Shown here piece after piece: positions 9,906 to 18,721 of a stretch of 34,040 nt of DNA; the first letter of the stretch is position 1, and every line of letters starts with the position of its first letter. The notes beneath the pieces were generated by a model, which was not told where the DNA came from, did not search any database, and worked only from the letters and a program-made list of their open reading frames with translations. The translations under genes and the position numbers were made by a program. Source of the stretch: Solirubrobacterales bacterium 70-9 (lineage in GTDB: Bacteria > Pseudomonadota > Alphaproteobacteria > Acetobacterales > Acetobacteraceae); NCBI GenBank assembly GCA_903970625.1, contig CAJCJG010000276.1, positions 1 to 34,040 of the forward strand. Reading direction: 5' to 3'.

Positions 9906-11399
9906 TTAAGGCGGTGTCTGCCGCAAATCCCTGGTACGGGCGTAGAAGGCCCGGTATGCGGACAATGTCCGATCATAAACCGGCCGCGTGGCGGGATTTG
10001 GCTCCACGATGCGGCTGATCGGGTTCCACGCCGAGATGTCCCGCAATCCCACATGCCCGGTCGCGTAGGCGGCCAAGAAAGCGTCGCCGTATGAGGCACC
10101 GGCCGTATGTGCCGGCAGCAATTGCGGCAGGCCGGACACGTCGGAGACGGCTTGCAGCCACGGCACGTTCTTGGTCCCGCCGCCGACCGCGATCAGGCGC
10201 TTCACCGGCATCGCCGCGTCCGCATAGGTCTCGAACACTTCCGTCGCGGCGCAAGCCATCCCTTCCAGCACCGCGCGGTACAAATCGCCGCGCGTGTGCG
10301 TCAGGTCCAGCCCGAACACGGCGCCGCGGGCGTGCGGATTGTGGTGCGGCGTCCGCTCGCCGGAAAAATGCGGCAGCACGGTCAGCCCCCGTGCCCCCGG
10401 CGGCGAGGCCGCCGCCTCCGCCGCCAGCGTGCCGAACGCCGTCGCCGGGTCGAGGTCGCGGGCCAACTGGTCGCGAAACCAATGAGTCAGCGTGCCGCTG
10501 GTGGCGAGCCCGGCGGCGCTGGCGTGTAAGCCGTTCAGCGTCCACGGCGCGTACCACAGCCGTGCATCCCGCGCGATCTGCTCGGTCAGCAGGATCATGA
10601 ACATGGTCGAGCCGTACATGACCATCATGTCGCCGGCATCGAGCACGCCGACGCTCAACGCCTCCGCCGCCGCATCGACGGTGCCGACGATCACTTTCGT
10701 CCCCACCGCCAGCCCGGTCTCCGCCGCCGCCTTGGCCGTCACCGTACCGGCAATTTCGTCGCCCCAGCGCAATTCCGGCAGAATGGAGGGATCGGCGATT
10801 CCGTCGCAGAAATCGGTCGTCCAGGCTTGCGTGTCCACGTCGTAGAACGGCCCGAAATTGCCGCCGGTATAGCGGTCGATAACCACTTCCCCGGTCAGCC
10901 GATAGACCAGGAACGTCTGCGACGTCATCACCCGCCACGTTTTCGCGAAATAATCCGGCCGGTGCCGCCGCAACCACTGGATTTTCGGCCCGACCGACTG
11001 CGACGTCAGGCCCGTCCCGCACCGCCGCATCAGCGTCTCCGCGCCGATTTTTTCGTTCAGTTCATCGACTTCCACGCTGGCCCGCGTGTCCACGCCGTAC
11101 AGGACCGCGTTGCCCAGCGGATTGCCGGCCGCATCCACCGGCAACATGCATGGGCCGATGGCGCTGCATCCCACCGCTTTGATCTCGCCCGGCGCCACGC
11201 GGCTGATCGCCAAAAGCTCGCGGATGATGGCCACCACCTCGCCCCACCAATCCTCCTCCGGCCGATGCTCCGCCCAGCCGGCCTGCGGCACGATCAATTC
11301 GTGCCCGCGCGTGGCGGTGGCGACGATCTTTCCCTCGGAATCCACCAAGGCGCCCTTGCTCTCGTAGGTGCCGACATCGACGCCGAGAAAATAGGTCAT
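9906..11399 (-). CDS. FGGY-family carbohydrate kinase
   Basis: A 497-residue sugar kinase of the FGGY family (xylulokinase, gluconokinase, ribulokinase relatives). The N-terminal phosphate loop is FLGVDVGTYESKGALVD, the catalytic region contains VGTVDAAAEALSVG, and the C-terminal nucleotide-binding signature is LIAVGGGTKNVPWLQAVSDV. The substrate cannot be assigned; xylulose-like ketoses and polyols are typical. The ATG at 11399 overlaps the stop of the M42 peptidase gene by ATGA, placing it firmly in that operon. Length and domain order are normal. Confidence 0.93.
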   Translation of the reverse strand: MTYFLGVDVGTYESKGALVDSEGKIVATATRGHELIVPQAGWAEHRPEEDWWGEVVAIIRELLAISRVAPGEIKAVGCSAIGPCMLPVDAAGNPLGNAVLYGVDTRASVEVDELNEKIGAETLMRRCGTGLTSQSVGPKIQWLRRHRPDYFAKTWRVMTSQTFLVYRLTGEVVIDRYTGGNFGPFYDVDTQAWTTDFCDGIADPSILPELRWGDEIAGTVTAKAAAETGLAVGTKVIVGTVDAAAEALSVGVLDAGDMMVMYGSTMFMILLTEQIARDARLWYAPWTLNGLHASAAGLATSGTLTHWFRDQLARDLDPATAFGTLAAEAAASPPGARGLTVLPHFSGERTPHHNPHARGAVFGLDLTHTRGDLYRAVLEGMACAATEVFETYADAAMPVKRLIAVGGGTKNVPWLQAVSDVSGLPQLLPAHTAGASYGDAFLAAYATGHVGLRDISAWNPISRIVEPNPATRPVYDRTLSAYRAFYARTRDLRQTPP

Positions 11400-12502
11400 A
11401 CCGGATACCTGTCCCGCTCCAGCGCAAAGTCCTCGTCGAGATCGCGCACCGCGTCCACGATCAGGTTCGTCAGCCCCGCGAGGTCGCGCACGTCGCACAC
11501 CTCCAGCGCCGAATGCGAGTAGCGCATCGGAAAACCGACATCGATGCAGCCGACACCTTGCCCGACCATCTGCACGTAGGACGCGTCGGTCAGCGCCCCG
11601 GTATGGGCGCTGCGCTGCAACGCCAGCCCGGCGCGGTCGGCCGCGTCCTCGAACAGCCGCACGAGTCCCGGATGCGGCAGATTGCCGTTCAGCGTGCCGC
11701 GCCCGTGGAAGCTATACAGGCTCATCCCCGGCCCGCCGCCGAGCGCCACGTCGCCGCGCGCGGCCATGTCCGGCAGGTCGGTGGCCAGGATCAAGTCGAT
11801 CTGGATGGCAAGGTCGGGCTGCAACGCTTGCGTCGCCGTCACCGCGCCGCGCAGATTGAACTCCTCCTGCACGCTGAACACGCAATGCGTGGTCGCGCGC
11901 GCCGGTTCGTCGGCCAGCGCGCGGGCCACTTCCACCAGCACGGCGCAGCCGGCCCGGTCATCGACAGAGGTGCCGGCGATCCGGTGCGCCCCCAGCGCAA
12001 ACCCTTGCGGCGCATAGACGATCGGCGTGCCCACATCGACGCCGCGCGCCCGAACTTCGGCAGCCGATTCCGCGCCGATGTCGACGTACAGATCGGCGTA
12101 TGGCACGACGCGAAACTTCTCCTCGGGCGAGGTCGCGTGGTGGGACTTGTTGGCAATCACCCCTGCAACGTCCCGCCCCTCGCCCACGCACAGCAACACG
12201 GCGGTCGCCGGCAACGCCCTGTCCGGTATGCCGCCCACCCGCTCGAACCGAATGATGCCGGACGCTTCGATCTTGCGCACGATCAGCCCAAGCTGATCGG
12301 TATGGGTGAACACCATCACCGAGGGCGCCGCCGGATCGGTGCCCGGAATAGTGGCGATCAGGTTGCCGACGCGGTCGTGCGTGCTGGCGATGCCGGCCTC
12401 CAGCAGATGCCCGGCGATGGCATGCGACACCCGCGCCTCGTGCCCGCTCAGCCCCGGCAAACCCATCAGTTCCAGCGTGAGGTCGCGCAACCGGTCGATC
12501 AT
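11396..12502 (-). CDS. M42-family metallopeptidase/glucanase-like protein (SgcX-like)
   Basis: A 368-residue dinuclear zinc hydrolase of the M42 family. Likely metal or catalytic positions are His67 and Asp69 (VFTHTDQLG), Asp181 or Asp182 (GTSVDDRAG), Glu213/Glu214 (VQEEF), an aspartate near 242 and His331 (RYSHSALE). M42 enzymes are aminopeptidases, some annotated as endoglucanases; the E. coli member SgcX is encoded next to the BtpA-type SgcQ, the same neighbour pair seen here. The ATG at 12502 is four bases beyond the stop of the BtpA-family gene. Its true substrate in this sugar-kinase operon may be a glycosylated or acylated compound rather than a peptide. Confidence 0.88.
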   Translation of the reverse strand: MIDRLRDLTLELMGLPGLSGHEARVSHAIAGHLLEAGIASTHDRVGNLIATIPGTDPAAPSVMVFTHTDQLGLIVRKIEASGIIRFERVGGIPDRALPATAVLLCVGEGRDVAGVIANKSHHATSPEEKFRVVPYADLYVDIGAESAAEVRARGVDVGTPIVYAPQGFALGAHRIAGTSVDDRAGCAVLVEVARALADEPARATTHCVFSVQEEFNLRGAVTATQALQPDLAIQIDLILATDLPDMAARGDVALGGGPGMSLYSFHGRGTLNGNLPHPGLVRLFEDAADRAGLALQRSAHTGALTDASYVQMVGQGVGCIDVGFPMRYSHSALEVCDVRDLAGLTNLIVDAVRDLDEDFALERDRYPV

Positions 12503-12506
12503 GCGG

Positions 12507-13319
12507 CTATTCGCCGCGCGCGATGCGGGCCAGCCGCATGAACTCGGCGGCCCGCGCCGGGTCCACCGCATTCCAGGTGTTGCCATCGACCTTGAGCGAC
12601 GAGCCGACGATGACCCCGTCGGCGACCCGCAGTACGTCGCCGACGGTCGTGTGCTTGACGCCGGTATTGGCCAGCACCGGCACGTCGGGCAGCACCGCCT
12701 TGACCGACTCAAGCTCCGCCATCGGCGCCGCCTCGCCCGTGATCGTGCCGGAGACCAGGACCGCATCGGGAATGGAGGAAAACACGGCGCTTCGCGCCCG
12801 GTCGGCGACCCCGCGCCGGTCCAGCGAATAGGCGAACTCCGCCGAGATATTGTACAGCAGCGCCAGATCGGGTCGGTGCAGCCGCGCCCGAAGCCGCTGC
12901 GGCTCCGCCGCCCGCCCGGCCCACGGCCCCATGTCGGAGGCGTAGAGGCCGGTAAAAATCTCCCGCACGAAGGCCGCCCCGGTCGCGACGGCCAAAGCCA
13001 CCGAGGCGTTCGGGTCCCACAACACGTTGACGCCGAACGGAACCGTGATCCGATCCCGCAGCCGCCCGATGACGGCGGCCATGGTGGCCGTGGAAACCAC
13101 ATCGACGTTCAGTTCGTACGGCCGGTCGTTCTCGTTGCCAAACATCACCGCATCGACGCCGGCCGCCTGCAACGCCGCCAGTTCGCGCGCCGCATGGGCC
13201 ACGATCGCCTCTATGCCGCCGTCGGCGTCGTACAACGGCGTGCCCGGCAGCGCGTCCAGATGGACCATCGCGATCACCGGCTTGGTCGCGCCAAAAATTT
13301 TTCGGAAGCGGGTGGACAA
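12507..13319 (-). CDS. BtpA/SgcQ-family TIM-barrel protein
   Basis: A 270-residue member of the BtpA family. Diagnostic segments are KPVIAMVHLDALPGTPLYD, AGVDAVMFGNENDRPY, VPFGVNVLWDPNASVALA and PVLANTGVKHTTV. BtpA was named for a role in photosystem I biogenesis in cyanobacteria, while bacterial members such as SgcQ sit in carbohydrate gene clusters and have unknown biochemistry. I place the start at TTG 13319: it gives the family N-terminus STRFRKIFGATKPVIAMVHL and is preceded by AAGGA about nine bases upstream; the frame continues upstream without similarity. It is the first gene of the four-gene minus-strand operon. Confidence 0.88.
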   Translation of the reverse strand: MSTRFRKIFGATKPVIAMVHLDALPGTPLYDADGGIEAIVAHAARELAALQAAGVDAVMFGNENDRPYELNVDVVSTATMAAVIGRLRDRITVPFGVNVLWDPNASVALAVATGAAFVREIFTGLYASDMGPWAGRAAEPQRLRARLHRPDLALLYNISAEFAYSLDRRGVADRARSAVFSSIPDAVLVSGTITGEAAPMAELESVKAVLPDVPVLANTGVKHTTVGDVLRVADGVIVGSSLKVDGNTWNAVDPARAAEFMRLARIARGE

Positions 13320-13452
13320 GGTCGATTTCCTTCGTGCGACTGCCGAATTGTGCCGCCCCCGACTGTGTCGAGCAAGCGGGGCCGGGCAAGTGGTGTGGCG
13401 GCGCGGCGCGGGCCAGGGCACACTCACGCCGGGCAACATAAGGCGGGCGACG
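13320..13452. promoter_or_regulatory. Divergent promoter region between the two sugar operons
   Basis: This 133-base gap separates divergent starts at 13319 (minus) and 13453 (plus), so it must hold the promoters for both operons and is the likely place for a shared regulator. Ribosome-binding sites are visible at each end (AAGGA for the minus gene, AAGGCGGG for the plus gene). I do not see a convincing -35/-10 pair or operator palindrome. Confidence 0.5.
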
Positions 13453-14640
13453 ATGCTGCTGTCGATGTGGACTTATCCGTGGGACGTGCTGGATCTCGAC
13501 CTGGATACCGTGGCCGCCGAGCTTCGCGACCGGGCCAGGGTCAACGGCATCAGCCTCGCCACCTCGTACCACGCCGGCCGCTTCTTGCAGCCGCGCAGTC
13601 CGCGCCGGAAAGCCTATTTTCCGGAAGACGGCACGATCTACTTCCAGCCGACGGCCTCCCGCTGGGAGGGCGTCACGATCCGGCCGAAAGTGGCCGATCT
13701 GGTGACGGACAGCGGCGACGTGCTGCGCGATCTGGTGCGCAAACGCGACCGCACCGGCTTGACGGTCCAATGCTGGACGGTCTGCCTGCACAACACCCGC
13801 CTCGGCATGCTCTATCCGCACGCCTGCACCCGCAACGCCTTCGGCGATCCGAATTACTACTCGCTCTGCCCCAGCAACCCGGACGCCCGCGCGTACGCGA
13901 TCACGCTCGTGGCCGACCTGACCGCCAGCTACAAGCCCGATATCGTGGAGCTGGAGACCATCGGCTTCATGGGATTCGCCCACGAGTATCACCACGAAAA
14001 GGATGGCGTCGGCCTGACGGCGGAGGACGATTTCCTGCTGTCCCTATGCTTCTGCGACTCCTGCATCGCCCGCGCCGCCGCCGCCGGGGTGGACGGCGCC
14101 GCTGCCCGGCGCACGGTCCGAAGCTGGATCGTCGAGACCTGCGACCGCCCCGTGCCCGCCGCGCGCTGGCCCGATTTCGCCAAGCGCGGCCCGGACCTGT
14201 TCGCCGCCACGCCGGAGGTGGAAGCCTATGTCCGCTGGCGCTTCGAACCCGTCACCAGCCTCGCCGCCGAGATCCGCGCCGCCGCCGACCCCGCGAGCCA
14301 GATCCATGTGCTGGACATCGACGACGGCTGGCTCTCCGGCTGCGACCTCGCGGCCCAGGCAGCAGTCACGGACGGGATCACCCTGTGCGTCTATGCCCGC
14401 CCGCCCGAGGCCGTCGCTGCCGGCGTGGCCAAGGCACGCGCCGCGATGCCGGTCGGCAAAAGCCTGCGCGCCGGCCTGCGAGTGTTCTGGCCCGAAGTCG
14501 CCTCGGCTGGGGACGTGGCCGCCCGCGCGACAGCCGCCATCCAGGCCGGCGCCACAGGGATAAATTTCTACAATTACGGCCTGATCCCGGCCGCCCGGCT
14601 CGACTGGGTGGGTGCGGCCAGCGATGCGGTGCGGGCATGA
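13453..14640 (+). CDS. Uncharacterised protein, glycoside-hydrolase-like barrel suspected
   Basis: A 395-residue protein without a family I can name. It opens MLLSMWTYPWDVLDLDLDT and reads like a (beta/alpha)8 barrel: alternating strands and helices, with YKPDIVELETIGFMGFAHEY offering acidic and histidine residues at a strand end, then FCDSCIARAAAAGV. The ETIG and CFCDSC pattern recalls glycosidase clans in which a Cys pair follows a catalytic region, but this is resemblance only. There is no signal peptide, so a cytoplasmic role on imported substrate is expected. It overlaps the M20 peptidase gene by ATGA and is divergent from the BtpA-family operon, suggesting the same pathway. Confidence 0.7.
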   Translation: MLLSMWTYPWDVLDLDLDTVAAELRDRARVNGISLATSYHAGRFLQPRSPRRKAYFPEDGTIYFQPTASRWEGVTIRPKVADLVTDSGDVLRDLVRKRDRTGLTVQCWTVCLHNTRLGMLYPHACTRNAFGDPNYYSLCPSNPDARAYAITLVADLTASYKPDIVELETIGFMGFAHEYHHEKDGVGLTAEDDFLLSLCFCDSCIARAAAAGVDGAAARRTVRSWIVETCDRPVPAARWPDFAKRGPDLFAATPEVEAYVRWRFEPVTSLAAEIRAAADPASQIHVLDIDDGWLSGCDLAAQAAVTDGITLCVYARPPEAVAAGVAKARAAMPVGKSLRAGLRVFWPEVASAGDVAARATAAIQAGATGINFYNYGLIPAARLDWVGAASDAVRA

Positions 14641-15767
14641 CGGCGCCGGACGAAGGCGGCATCGTCGCCCTTCTCGAACGCCTCGTCGCCTTCGACACGC
14701 AGAACCCGCCAGGCCAGGAGGCAGCCGCCGCCGGCATGCTGGCCGACACGCTGCGCGGCTACGGCATGGAGGCGAGCGCCCGCCCGGTCGTCCCCGGCCG
14801 CGCCAACGCGGTCGGCATCCTGCGCAACGGCCCCGGCCCGACCATCGTGCTGAACTCGCACATCGACACCGTCCCCGTCGGCACCGGCTGGACCGGCGAC
14901 CCGCTGAAATTGGTCGAACGAAACGGCCTGCTGTACGGGCGCGGCGCCTGCGACGCGAAAGGCCCCATCGTCGCCATGGCCGAGGCGTGCCGGATGCTGG
15001 CCGCCGACACGGCCGCCTGGCGCGGCACACTGATCGCCGCGTTCGTCGCCGACGAGGAACTGAACGGCACCGGCTCCAAGGCCGTCGCCGCCGAATTTCC
15101 GCCGTTCGACGCGGTGATCGTCGGCGAGCCGACCGACAACGCCGTGCTCGCCGCCCATCGCGGCGTTGTCCGCCCGCTGATCCGCGTCCACGGCCAAACC
15201 GCCCACTCCTCCCGCCCGTATCTCGGCATCAACGCCATCGACGGCGCCGCCCGCCTGCTCGGCGCCATCCGCGCCTACGACCGCGACCTGTCTACGCGCC
15301 GCCACCCGCTCGTCGGCTGCGCCTGCGTCAGCGCCACAAGGATCGAGGGCGGATTTGCCGACAACGTCATCCCCGACCGCTGCGACATCGTGCTCGACCG
15401 CCGCCTGCTGCCGGGCGAGGACATCGACACCGCGATGGCCGAACTGCAAGCGTTGCTGGAGAGTGCGGACGTGATCGCGGAACTCGTGCAAGTCCGTGCC
15501 GCCGCCGGCGGCACCGAAACCCCGCTCAATTCGCCCATAGTGCAAGCCGCCCTCGCCGCCGCCGCCCGCCACGGTGCGAGCCCCACCGCCGGCGGCCTGA
15601 CCGGCGGCTGCGATCTGGTCCATTTCCGCGCCGCCGGCTCCCCCGGTATCGTCCTCGGCCCGGGCTCGCTGGACCTTGCCCACAAGCCCGACGAATACGT
15701 CCCGCGCGAGGCGCTGACTCAGGCAAGCCTGATTTATCGGGATACGGCGCTGGCGTTGCTCGCTTAA
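14637..15767 (+). CDS. M20-family metallopeptidase (ArgE/DapE/carboxypeptidase G2 type)
   Basis: A 376-residue zinc amidohydrolase. Metal ligands and catalytic residues are visible: His75 and Asp77 in NSHIDTVPVG, Asp106 in GRGACDAKGP, Glu140/Glu141 in VADEELNGTGS, and His349 in LDLAHKPDEYV. The dimerisation lid domain (GQTAHSS region) is present. Members remove acyl or amino-acid groups from N-acylated substrates; annotation as acetylornithine deacetylase or succinyl-diaminopimelate desuccinylase would be over-specific here. The start overlaps the previous stop (ATGA), so the two products probably act together. A second metallopeptidase of another family (M42) lies in the divergent operon. 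Confidence 0.92.
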   Translation: MTAPDEGGIVALLERLVAFDTQNPPGQEAAAAGMLADTLRGYGMEASARPVVPGRANAVGILRNGPGPTIVLNSHIDTVPVGTGWTGDPLKLVERNGLLYGRGACDAKGPIVAMAEACRMLAADTAAWRGTLIAAFVADEELNGTGSKAVAAEFPPFDAVIVGEPTDNAVLAAHRGVVRPLIRVHGQTAHSSRPYLGINAIDGAARLLGAIRAYDRDLSTRRHPLVGCACVSATRIEGGFADNVIPDRCDIVLDRRLLPGEDIDTAMAELQALLESADVIAELVQVRAAAGGTETPLNSPIVQAALAAAARHGASPTAGGLTGGCDLVHFRAAGSPGIVLGPGSLDLAHKPDEYVPREALTQASLIYRDTALALLA

Positions 15768-15808
15768 TGTCCGTCGGTTAACTATTCTCGAATTTCAATG
15801 AGTTACCC

Positions 15809-15890
15809 GTCATTCCGGCGAAAGCCGGAATCCAGGCCGACCGTTCCGGCTTTGGCGCGGGCCTGGACCCCGGCCTTCGCCGGGGTAACG
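15809..15890. repeat. Bipartite palindromic repeat, copy A
   Basis: Two hairpins face each other: GTCATTCCGGCGAAAGCCGG at the left and GGACCCCGGCCTTCGCCGGG at the right, with about 30 bases between. The ends read GTCAT and TAACG, so the whole element is an imperfect inverted repeat. It fills the gap between the converging M20 and spoVR genes, where it can act as a two-way terminator. Copies with the same architecture occur at 26456 and 31421. Confidence 0.85.
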
Positions 15891-15898
15891 AAGTGAAG

Positions 15899-17416
15899 CT
15901 ACGAAGAAGCGTGCTCCGCCAGCACGCGCCCGCTTTCCGCGTCGCGCTCCTGCAAATGCACCCGGTAGCCCCACAGCGTCTCGGCGCACAGCAGCGTCTT
16001 GCGCGCCATGTCCGCGTCCAGCCGGATGCCGCGCTGCGACTCGTGGACCAGTTTCAGGCTGCGATTGCCGAACAGATCCACGTCCGCCACGTCGATCATC
16101 GGCGCGATATGCGCCGGGTCGTATTGCTCGGCCAGCAGCGAGGCGATGCGGCGATAGCCGTCCGCGTCGTGGATTTCGTTGACGCGATAGGTCGTCTCCG
16201 CCGACCGGTCCGCCAGATGCACCATCCGGAACGCCCGCATCACCTTCGGGCCGAGGAACTGCCGGATCAGCCCCTCGTCGCGATAATTGGCCCACACGTC
16301 GCGCAGCGTCGCCCACGGGTCGCCATTGCCCGCGAACGCCGGGAACCAGTCGCGATCCTCCTGGTCCGGGTCGAGGCAGACGCGCTGGATGTCCTTCATG
16401 ATCGCGAAGCCGAGCGCATACGGATTCCAGCCGGAAAACCGCTGATCGCCCAACTGCGGCTGCATAATCACCGAACTATGCGAGTGCAGAAACTCCAGCA
16501 GCGATCCGTTGGAAATCTGCCCGCGCTCGTGCAACCGGGTCAGGATTTCGTAGTGGCAGAACGTGGCGCAGCCTTCGTTGGCCACCTTGGTCTGGATCTG
16601 CGGATAGAAATACTGCGCCAGCAGCCGCACGATGCGGACCAACTCGCGCTCCCACTCAGCCAGACGCGGCGAGTGCTTTTCGCAGAAATACAGCAGGTTT
16701 TCTTCCGGCAGACGCAGCCTTGCCCGCGCCTCCTCCTCCACCTGCCGTCGCGCCTCCGGCTCCGTCCGCGCGGCGGCGTAGCCGGGCACGGTGCGCATCA
16801 GCGGATCGTACGTCGCCTCGGCATGGGTGCGCCGGGCCAGCGCGCGTTCGGCCTCTTCGCCCAGCCGCCAGCGGCGCTTCGGGTAGCGATGGATGCCCTG
16901 ATGCCTGAGCGCATGGGCGGCATCCAGGATGCGCTCCACGGCGGCCGTCCCATGCCGCTCCTCACACTCCGTCACGTAGGACTTGGCATATTGCAGATAG
17001 CCGAGGATCGCCTCCGCATCTGTCCATTGCCGGAACAGATAATTGTTCCGAAAGAAATGGTTATGGCCAAAGCAGGCGTGCGCGATCACCAGCGTCTGCA
17101 AGGTCGCCGTGTTTTCTTCCATCACATAGGCGATGCACGGCGAGGAATTGATGACGATTTCGTAGGCGAGGCCCTGGAACCCGCGCCGATACATCGCCTC
17201 GTCCCGCGCAAAATGCTTGCCGAAGCTCCAATGGCGATACATCAGCGGCAGGCCGTTCGAGGAATACGCGTCGAGCATCTGCTCGGAGGTTATCACCTCG
17301 ATCTGGTTCGGGTAGGTCTGCAACCCGAACTCGCCGACCGCGATGTCCTCGCAGGCACGGTGAATCGCGCCGAGAGTCTGAAAGTCCCAATCTGCCCCGC
17401 TGAACAACAGGCCCAT
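15899..17416 (-). CDS. SpoVR family protein
   Basis: A 505-residue SpoVR/YcgB-family protein. The match is strong throughout: DWDFQTLGAIHRACEDIAVG near the start, then PNQIEVITSEQMLDAYSSNG, MYRHWSFGKHF, EIVINSSPCIAYVMEENT and VIAHACFGHNHFF. SpoVR is needed for spore cortex formation in Bacillus, but in proteobacteria it is a conserved companion of PrkA and DUF444 with no settled biochemical function. The ATG overlaps the DUF444 stop by one base (TAATG), so translation is probably coupled. Length is normal. It is the last gene of the operon. Confidence 0.96.
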   Translation of the reverse strand: MGLLFSGADWDFQTLGAIHRACEDIAVGEFGLQTYPNQIEVITSEQMLDAYSSNGLPLMYRHWSFGKHFARDEAMYRRGFQGLAYEIVINSSPCIAYVMEENTATLQTLVIAHACFGHNHFFRNNYLFRQWTDAEAILGYLQYAKSYVTECEERHGTAAVERILDAAHALRHQGIHRYPKRRWRLGEEAERALARRTHAEATYDPLMRTVPGYAAARTEPEARRQVEEEARARLRLPEENLLYFCEKHSPRLAEWERELVRIVRLLAQYFYPQIQTKVANEGCATFCHYEILTRLHERGQISNGSLLEFLHSHSSVIMQPQLGDQRFSGWNPYALGFAIMKDIQRVCLDPDQEDRDWFPAFAGNGDPWATLRDVWANYRDEGLIRQFLGPKVMRAFRMVHLADRSAETTYRVNEIHDADGYRRIASLLAEQYDPAHIAPMIDVADVDLFGNRSLKLVHESQRGIRLDADMARKTLLCAETLWGYRVHLQERDAESGRVLAEHASS

Positions 17417-18708
17417 TATGCCGCCGCGCGTCCCGATTTCGCGAACAGATCGGCCAGCGCCGCCCAAACGCCGGCCCCGTCGCTGACGCGGCGCATGGCG
17501 AGGCGGTTGAGATCGGCCGTCGCGGCCGCGACCTGTTCGTAGGTGTCCCACAATTCGGTTTTGCGCCGGATGGCGGCGTGCGGAAACGCACTGCGGTCGG
17601 CGCTCGTCTCGACATAGGCGAAATACCGCACCATCGGCAGAATCTGGTTCTGCATCAACGACGTCACCCGCGCCCGGTCGCCGCCGTCGTTGTCCCCGTC
17701 CGACACTTGCGCCACGTACAGATTGTAGCGGTCTGGCGGGAACCGCTGCTGCTGCACCTCCAGCATCACGTCCAGCGCCGAGGAGACCAGCGTGCCGCCC
17801 GTCTCGCGCGAGCGAAAGAACGTGTCCTCGTCCACCTCCGCCGCGCGCTCGGTATGGCGGATGAAGACCACATGCACCCGATCGTAGCGCCGGCTGAGGA
17901 ACAGATGCAGCAGCATGAAGAACCGCTTGGCGAGGTCCTTCATGTGTTCGGTCATCGAGCCGGACACGTCCATCAGGCAGAACATCGCCGCCTCTGTCGC
18001 CGGCTGCGGCTGGCGGACATGGCGGGCGTAGCGCACGTCGATCGGATCGACATAGGCGATCCGAATCCGCCGCCGCATCGCCTCGTCCAACGCCGCCTGC
18101 GCCGCCGCTCTCTCGGCGTCACTCACGGCCGCCTCGATCCGCGCGCGCAATTCCGCCAGTTCGGCATCGGTGGGCCGGCCCAGCGCGATCCGGCGGGCAT
18201 AGCTGTTGCGCATCGTCCGGCGCACATCCAGCGCGCTCGGCTGGCCGTACACCGAATAGCCGGCCCGGCGCGGCTTGGACATCCGGTCCTGCGACAGGCT
18301 GGTGCGGAGCAGATGCGGCAGCTCAAGCTCGTCGAAGAAGTAGTTCAGGAACTCCTCGCGCGTCAGCACGAACTCGAACGGGTCTTCGCCACGCCCGCGC
18401 CCGGCGCGGCGCCCGTTGCCCTCGCCGCCGCCGCCCTGCGGCTTGGGCAGCGTGTCGCCCCGGTTCAGCGTACCGGGGCCGGGCAGGATATAGTCGTGCT
18501 CGCCCTCGCTGGTGGTGGCAAAGCGCGGCTCCTCGGTGCCGTCCACCCGCACCCGCACTTCCTCGGTGCTGTCCACGTCGGAAATCCGCCGCCGTGCGAT
18601 CGTGTCTGAGACCGCGCGCTTCACGTCCTCCCGAACCCGCTTCAGAAAGCGTTCGCGATTCGCCAGGCTCTTGCCCTGTGGATTCGCCCGTCGATCGACA
18701 ATCACCAT
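17416..18708 (-). CDS. DUF444 (YeaH/YhbH) family protein
   Basis: A 430-residue YeaH-type protein. After a basic N-terminus and a Gly/Arg-rich linker (about 90-108), the C-terminal half carries a von Willebrand A-like domain whose metal site is DVSGSM at 247-252, followed by SRRYDRVHVVFIRHTERAAEV. The E. coli relative is encoded with the PrkA-type kinase YeaG and takes part in nitrogen-starvation and stress responses. The ATG at 18708 gives the usual IVDRRANPQGKSLANRERFL start. The gap to prkA is 13 bases and the stop overlaps the spoVR start. Confidence 0.95.
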   Translation of the reverse strand: MVIVDRRANPQGKSLANRERFLKRVREDVKRAVSDTIARRRISDVDSTEEVRVRVDGTEEPRFATTSEGEHDYILPGPGTLNRGDTLPKPQGGGGEGNGRRAGRGRGEDPFEFVLTREEFLNYFFDELELPHLLRTSLSQDRMSKPRRAGYSVYGQPSALDVRRTMRNSYARRIALGRPTDAELAELRARIEAAVSDAERAAAQAALDEAMRRRIRIAYVDPIDVRYARHVRQPQPATEAAMFCLMDVSGSMTEHMKDLAKRFFMLLHLFLSRRYDRVHVVFIRHTERAAEVDEDTFFRSRETGGTLVSSALDVMLEVQQQRFPPDRYNLYVAQVSDGDNDGGDRARVTSLMQNQILPMVRYFAYVETSADRSAFPHAAIRRKTELWDTYEQVAAATADLNRLAMRRVSDGAGVWAALADLFAKSGRAAA

Positions 18709-18721
18709 TCCGCCGCGCGCC

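Noticed and set aside
12306-15767. A 1153-codon plus-strand open frame ending with the M20 peptidase
   Set aside because: Only the part from 14637 matches a family; the rest is antisense or out of frame to the M42, BtpA-family and 13453 genes.
15809-15890. CRISPR-like repeats
   Set aside because: Copies are far apart, in both orientations and without regular spacers; they are dispersed palindromic elements.
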